DNA of 64,000 nt, taken from Cotesia glomerata (lineage: Eukaryota > Arthropoda > Insecta > Hymenoptera > Braconidae). The notes below the pieces were generated by a model. That model had not been told where the DNA came from and made no database searches. It saw nothing but the letters and a program-made list of their open reading frames with translations. Each line of letters begins with the position of its first letter. Within the stretch, counting starts at the first letter, position 1. The DNA lies in contig NC_058158.1 of NCBI RefSeq assembly GCF_020080835.1, forward strand, positions 33,746,305 through 33,810,304, written 5' to 3'. The translations under genes were made by a program, and so were the position numbers. This document shows positions 58,504 through 64,000 of this stretch, one piece after another.

Positions 58504-59429
58504 TATACATATTTGTAATTAATTACGACTATTAGAAATAAGTTGTATATGTTCCACTAAAAAGCCAGTCAAAGTAATTCTTTGTATAGTAAATATTCAA
58601 AAACAATTTTTAAATTTATTTATTCTACTTTAAGTTATCATTTGCTTATCAATGAGGTACACTTTAATGATATAATTAATTGTATTTTTAATTTATGGGA
58701 TATTTATTAAGTGTGAAGGGATGAAATTAATAGAATGAAGCTTTAAATATGTAATAACTTCTCGACTGAAGGTAAAGAGTTAATATTTTTCTGGGAATGA
58801 AATCTAACGCTTGGTATAAAACCTGTTTGGCGTTTGCACTGGATGACTAAAAACGAATTAGTGTAATTGATGATACATGAAGACGCTTCAACTCAGCTGG
58901 ACCGGCTCGTCTCGGATACCTGACCTACCTGTACCCGAAACGCATAATCCGTCTAAGAAAGTTATTGAAAAAAAATCTAACTTTAAATCGTAAAGTTTAA
59001 AACAATCTAGATCTGATATTGATGCTGATGCAAATCTGCAGAGTCTACTTTAAATGTATCAGATTGATTTATTTAGTTTTTGTTTCGAGAGTCGTTGAAA
59101 TTCAAATAGAATTTACTATTCCTCTAGTTTATTTCTAACGTCAAACTGTGTAGTTAAAGTGAAGAAGCCAATGAAGGATAAGAAGTTGGTTTAAAAGTGG
59201 GGGACTTTTGATATCCTGTTTGTTGACGGGAGAAACGAGCCTGGAATTCGAATACCTACATTTCAAACTGACACTTCTGTTTAAAACATTTTAAGATTTT
59301 TTTCAAAACTTCTTGAATGAAAAAAAATTTTTTTTCACATACTTTGATAAACTTAGTTATTTTTATAAATCAGTCAATTTAATATAGTGTAAATTTATCT
59401 TAATTACCTTTTAGTTTATTAGTGAAAAC
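58356..59429. other. ZFPL1 3' UTR and shroud-like gene promoter region
   Basis: No coding exon is seen. The left part is ZFPL1 3' UTR with an ATA microsatellite (58466-58503). Positions ~58780-59280 are less AT-rich and unique, and likely regulatory for the downstream SDR gene. The right end (59281-59429) is AT-rich 5' UTR or promoter. Confidence 0.5.
58466..58503. repeat. ATA trinucleotide microsatellite
   Basis: About 12 uninterrupted ATA units in the presumed ZFPL1 3' UTR. Confidence 0.92.
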
Positions 59430-61795
59430 ATGGAACTTTTAAAAGCAATAAGTAACTCTTTGAGACAACGCTATTTTGATATCATATTTTTTATAATTAC
59501 TCTTTCATGTCTCTATATATTTAAGTGTATTAATGTATATACGTTGTCTACACTTTTTATAATCAGTAAGTAATAAATATCCACATTTATACATTTTTTT
59601 ATGATTTCCTGTAGATATTTTCAACTCTAAGAAAATTTTTTAATTTATAATTGAGTATTATTTATTATTTTCAGATACAATTTGGTTATTTTATTTTAAA
59701 AATAAACGCAAATCAATTGCTCCAGGAGATATGGTTGTCATCACAGGATGCGACTCCGGTCTGGGTTTTAGTTTTGCTTTTCATTGCCATAAAAATTTAA
59801 ACGCTCATGTTATTGCCGGAGTCCATAACATCGATAGTCTTGGAGCCAACGAACTATCTAAGGCCGGTATCCACGTGCACTCTCTTGAATTAACTAGCAG
59901 TGAAAGCGTTCAAGCGTTCGTCCAATATATTCGTAATGACCTAAAAAATAAAAATCTTGGTAAGGTTCAAACCTATCAAACTTAATAATGATCACTTGCC
60001 TATTTTTTTTTCTTCAAATTCTACCACGTTAAATAGTTTACTCATTTATTCAACACAATTAATACACTAAATAATTAATGATAATTTTTTTTCTTCTTTT
60101 TTTATGATACTACACTGAGAAAAAATAAAAATTAAGAATTTCTTGACTTAAAAATTCTTTTAAATTAACAATTTAATACATTAATTTTTTGAAAGAAGAA
60201 TATTAAAATTTTTTTTTATTATTTTAAAAAAATAGCTTCACTTAAATTAAATAAAAATTATTTTTATTAATTCGACTAATTATTTAGATAATAAAAAATT
60301 TTTTAGACAAAAAAGTACACTCAGAAATTTTCAAGAATATATATTTTTAAATTAAGGACATTAATTTTTGATAAAAGAATTTTTTTTTCTCGGTGTAAAA
60401 TTGAAATTGCACAAAATTTTAGATTTTTTTTTTTTTTTAAATAAATAAATTATGCTAAAAAAAGTTATGATAATTATTTACAAGTGGGGTCAACTCCATT
60501 TTGGGCCATAACTAGATGAAAAATTAACATTTTCAAATTTTTTTTTGATTATGCTCTCTTTAACGGCGCATCTGTGATAAAAAATATAGTGAAAGAAAAA
60601 AAATAAAGATTTTGATAGCTTTTTTGCCTTCAAAGGTTGGAAAAAATTTTGGCTCTAATGTTTTTGGATAAAATTTCTATTTTATCTTTTTTTGATATAT
60701 TTTTTTTTTTAAAAGTACATAAAAAAACGAACAATTTAAAAAAAAAGTTGAATATCACAATTTTCTAAAAAAGTTATAAATTTTTTTGAAAATGTGTTCA
60801 AATTGTGATTGTCAACATTTTTTTTTATTTTAAATTGTTCATTTTTTTATGTATTTTTCAAAAAAAAAATATATCAAAATTTTCAAAAAAAAATTTCGTT
60901 CAAAAAAATGAAAATTAAAATGGTTCACCCCACTTGTAAATATTTACCAAAGTTACAATAATAATTATTATTATTTGTTAAATTCAGCTCTAAGATGTTT
61001 TATAAACAATGCCGGAATTATGATATTTGGAGAATTTGAATGGCAAACAGAAGAACAATTGCGTCATCAAGTAGAAGTTAATTTGCTAGGAACAATGAGA
61101 GTCACTAAAGAAATATTGCCACTTTTAAGAGAATACTCAAGTAGGCTTATCAATGTAACGAGCCACTGCGCTTACGAATCATTGCCGGGTGTTGCAGTGT
61201 ACAGCTCCACCAAGAGTGCTTTAGCTTCTTGGACTAATGCGCTGCGTGTGGAATTAAAAAAATTCGGAATCAAAGTTGTCAGTTTCATACCTGGTAAATA
61301 AAATGATAAAATAATTGATAAAAAAATTTTTATAAATTAAATAATAATCCCAATAATTGTTTTTTAAGGTTCATTTGTCCTCCAAAGTAATATATTATGC
61401 CAACAGCAGAAGTATTTTAAGATGATGGAAGCAGCAATGACATCAGAAGCCAAATCATTGTATTCCGATTATTTTACGAGATATGCTAATTATTTGTGTG
61501 GCTTACCATGTAATGCTAACGCTGTCCCTCAAATTTTGGAGAATTCTAATCTGTATGAGTTGCTTGAAGGTGCTATGCTAGACCAATACCCCCAGGCAAT
61601 TTACAAGTATAAATTTTTTATCTTTCGTTTCTTCAATATCAACTTATAAGTTATAATTCAACTTTTTGTTTTTTATCTAGATGCGAACCATGGCGATACA
61701 TGATTTACAACTTTTTTTTCAAATATACATCTACGGAGATACGAGATTGGTTGATCGAAAAATTTGTACAAATGCCCTCTTGGAAAAATGAGTAG
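59430..61795 (+). CDS. sro: Short-chain dehydrogenase, shroud-like (ecdysteroid pathway)
   Basis: Exons 59430-59565, 59675-59959, 60988-61293, 61369-61606 and 61681-61795 join in frame to 359 aa. It is a classical SDR: an N-terminal membrane anchor (FDIIFFIITLSCLYIF), the NAD(P)-binding TGCDSGLG at 69-76, NNAG at 147-150, catalytic Ser199 (NVTSHC) and Tyr212/Lys216 (YSSTK). INNAGIMIFGEFEWQ, LINVTSHC, VSFIPGSFV and a QQQ motif after it are what I recall of insect shroud (non-molting glossy) enzymes. Shroud is a 'black box' enzyme of ecdysone synthesis in the prothoracic gland. Other retinol- or hydroxybutyrate-dehydrogenase-like SDRs share the core motifs, so the shroud name is likely, not certain. 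Intron 2 holds a 470 bp repeat element. Confidence 0.8.
60474..60945. mobile_element. TTTACAAGTGGGGT-family element, best-preserved copy
   Basis: It starts ATTATTTACAAGTGGGGTCA and ends ACCCCACTTGTAAATA, giving ~15 bp terminal inverted repeats. It is 472 bp with no ORF. The interior shares TTTTGGGCCATAACTA, GTTGGAAAAAATTTTGGCTC and TAAAATTTCTATTTT with the copies at 9441 and 43181. Confidence 0.82.
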
Positions 61796-62452
61796 TTAAT
61801 TTACTGAAAAATTAAAAAATAATTTTAAGAATTTTTGTACCTATAATTTACTTCCATAGTTCAATTTTAATCAATAATTTTTTTTTTGTAATAAAGTCTT
61901 GAGAGAAAAAAAAATTTAAGTACTTTAAACATTGCATTGCGATCTCCGAGTTAAAAAATTAGTGAGTTTATTGAAAGGGTAAATCGATGATTATGGGCGT
62001 AACGTAGATGTCTCTACTATGTCTTCTTTTGCGAATTTATACTTTTAAATCAATATTATTTTTGTACATATATATTATCTAATAATCATAATAGAATATT
62101 AGTAGAAAAATTATTTTATTTAAAAAAAAACTTGTAGGCTTATTTACTTTCATCGATAAAAATTGATCAACAAACCTTAAGATTATCTTCAGCTTTATAA
62201 GAACGTCCAGGTGTTTAAGAAAGATAATTACTTATTTATCTTAGGCATGTAAATGACAATTACATTTTCTTACAGTAGGTTTTTAATAGCTATATCTTGA
62301 TTTTAAGCTGTTTGAAGAAAATTTCTACCTTATGTGGGCAGCTATTGACCTTCGGGCAATATTATCGAATAAGACTAATGTATTCTTCAATTACCAAAGT
62401 TTTATCCTTTCATAATACCTTTCAAATGACCAGGTGTACAATTTTTGGTAGT
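61796..62452. other. Intergenic, nothing recognised
   Basis: The start is the 3' UTR of the SDR gene. The rest is unique AT-rich sequence leading into the ML-domain locus. No exon or repeat is recognised. Confidence 0.5.
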
Positions 62453-62487
62453 ATATAAAGGACTTCATCAGTTCCAAATTTTAGTTC
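62453..62487 (+). promoter_or_regulatory. TATA box and initiator-like site
   Basis: TATATAAAG at 62452-62460 lies about 29 bases before TTAGTTC (62481), which resembles the arthropod initiator. The spacing fits a focused RNA polymerase II promoter with a ~40-base 5' UTR before the ATG at 62521. TCAGTT at 62468 is an alternative but is too close to the TATA box. Confidence 0.6.
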
Positions 62488-62520
62488 GCTTTCTGAAACA
62501 GTCAAGCACATTTAGTTACA

Positions 62521-63107
62521 ATGTTTGCCAAAGGTATTGCTACTATAATTTTTCTATAAATTTTTGCTAATTAAAATTATTTAATTTAATTTTTTTCTTT
62601 TTTTTCAAGCATTAATAATCGCATCACTAGCATTTGTTCATCGAGAACTGTGATCATTTTCCGTGTCCAATTTACATCGGATACAACGTTAACGCTCAGT
62701 GGGACTTTCTAGCGAGTAAGTAAATAAAATTTTTATATTAATTTTTAAAACTAAAAGCTATTATAAATATTTTTTATAATTAATTGCAACTATAAAGCTT
62801 GTATACTTACATTATAAATTTTTTTTCAGCCAACGAAATCACAACATTAACACCAGTGGCTAGATATCATTTGATGAGCTTCTTGTTTAAATATTTAGGT
62901 TTAAACATCAATGGATGTGACAATCTTGTTAAAAAACCCCAATGTCCTCTTAAACCAAACGACGTAGGAACTTTTAAACTGAGTTTTCCCGTGCCAAACG
63001 TGCACATAAATTCTATATCTATATGGATTGAATTTTCGTTGATAGGTCAAAATGAAAAGGTCCACAGTTGTTTCCAAGTGAACTTCTTAGTTAAAAAAGG
63101 AGATTAA
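62521..63107 (+). pseudogene. ML/NPC2-like lipid-binding protein gene with broken frame
   Basis: Exons by splice sites are 62521-62533, 62610-62715 and 62830-63107. The start encodes a signal peptide (MFAKALIIASLAFVH) but meets TGA at 62651-62653. The ML domain continues in another frame of the same exon: ENCDHFPCPIYIGYNV, WDFLATNEITTLTP, then NINGCDNLVKKPQCPLK, GTFKLSFPVPN, and IWIEFSLIGQNEKVHSCF, ending VKKGD. Cys spacing of the second half is normal for NPC2-type proteins. The part between signal peptide and ENCD, where ~25 residues and the first Cys should be, is missing. A small deletion with frameshift explains both facts. The promoter, splice sites and a polyadenylation signal (AATAAA ~63141) look intact, so the loss is recent, or the assembly has an error. 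Confidence 0.65.
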
Positions 63108-64000
63108 TATTTAAATAATTTTTATATCCATTTAATTAATAATAAATAAATGTAAATGAATTTTTTTTTTCCCAAATAAACTCTATTGGTGTTGCATAAA
63201 ATGATCATTTAGATTTTTTATCATCTATACAATCCAGTGAAATCCTACTTTGAATTTAAAGTACAATACAACAAGAAACTTTAAGCTAGTGCCAAATTTT
63301 TTTGGCTATATTTTAATTCTATCATCGCATTCAAGTACTGGTCTCTAGTGCTTGAGTATTCCAACGAGTTGAAGGGTAGTAGATTTATGGTCTGGCAATA
63401 AAAATATCTCTTAAGAAATATACCAAGTCCTTAGGGAGTGTCTTGAGCGTTCAATTGGCCCCTTACATTTATCAACCCATTGACATATTCAAGATTCAAC
63501 CATGGAAAAAATTTTTCTACATTCCAAGACTCAATAATCTGAAAGCTAACAAAAAAACCAGAAATTAAATTGGCAGGAATATCTGGTAATTATCGAGGAA
63601 CTCCAAGGAACGAATAGTAGTTCTCTTGTACGTGGATTATAATGTTATTTGTGTGAATAGTGTAAGGGGTAAGCCAGAGTAAGAGCAAGAGCAAGAGGAA
63701 AACTAGAGAACGGGATGCCAGCAAATCCTGGAGGGGTTCGGGCGTATGCCTGACCCACATCTCTGAATCGATCGGGACGCCTAGTTTTCTCTCTTTTCCT
63801 CATTTCATATCTCTCTTTCTCGCTTTGTCTTACTCTATTTTATATACTAACACAAGTAAAGTCTATGTAAAATAACATGTACAGAAAATCTAGAGGGACC
63901 AAGAATTAACCGCTGACTCAGACAAATTTATGTTCATGTACACGAATAAATAAACTTTTCGTCGTAACAATCATTGTGAAGATTTAAATAATATTTTTTC
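63108..64000. other. 3' flank of ML gene, no gene seen
   Basis: AATAAA near 63141 probably ends the ML transcript. The rest is unique sequence with a purine-rich run (GAGTAAGAGCAAGAGCAAGA near 63680) followed by a pyrimidine-rich run (TCTCTCTTTTCCTC near 63790). These could pair or be polypurine regulatory DNA. No exon is recognised. Confidence 0.5.

Noticed and set aside
1..64000. tRNA, rRNA, CRISPR or viral genes
   Set aside because: No tRNA arms with a GTTCGA-type loop and partner stems, no rRNA blocks, no spacer array and no viral-like protein were seen by eye; a tRNA/Rfam scan was not possible.

Overview
The window is eukaryotic nuclear DNA, very AT-rich, with multi-exon genes, GT-AG introns and dense small interspersed repeats. 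Gene content points to an insect: an importin-alpha-1 homologue, a Reeler-domain defence protein and a shroud-like ecdysteroid-pathway SDR. A hymenopteran (parasitoid-wasp-like) genome is my best guess, but nothing here proves the order. I rebuilt all exon structures by reading splice sites and checking that codon phases join; in every gene but the last the reading frame closes.

Layout. 1-6.2 kb: no gene that I can support. 6.2-10.4 kb (-): PRC1/fascetto-type microtubule bundler, head to head with importin subunit alpha (11.4-14.8 kb, +). 14.8-16.9 kb: noncoding. 16.9-18.2 kb (-): LAP1/TOR1AIP-like torsin activator, divergent from a ZDHHC6-like palmitoyltransferase (18.8-23.5 kb, +). 26.4-29.1 kb (+): secreted Reeler-domain protein. 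32.4-44.5 kb (+): an unnamed single-pass membrane protein with two Cys-rich EB-like modules, spread over 12 kb with a 7.9 kb first coding intron. 49.8-51.6 kb (+): ZNF830-like protein with a minor-spliceosome-type intron. 52.0-54.5 kb (-): FASTK-family mitochondrial RNA-binding protein with a RAP domain. 54.9-55.2 kb (-): GSKIP. 56.3-58.4 kb (+): ZFPL1. 59.4-61.8 kb (+): shroud-like SDR. 62.5-63.1 kb (+): an ML/NPC2-like gene whose frame is broken, probably a pseudogene.

Mobile DNA fills much of the noncoding space. The most informative elements are three non-autonomous Helitron-like copies (13.4, 20.7 and 30.8 kb) with a 3' hairpin, CTAG-type end and A|T insertion. Each is packed with ~245 bp units that are themselves long hairpins. 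There are also several terminal-inverted-repeat elements, a 650 bp foldback in the PRC1 gene, a ~200 bp GTTAGCCGAC palindromic family seen a dozen times, and a 248 bp tandem triplication in the Reeler intron.

The genes are mostly housekeeping (cell division, nuclear import, nuclear envelope, ER/Golgi, RNA processing, mitochondrial RNA) and do not form one pathway. Head-to-head pairs suggest shared promoters. I found no tRNA, rRNA, CRISPR array or viral gene.
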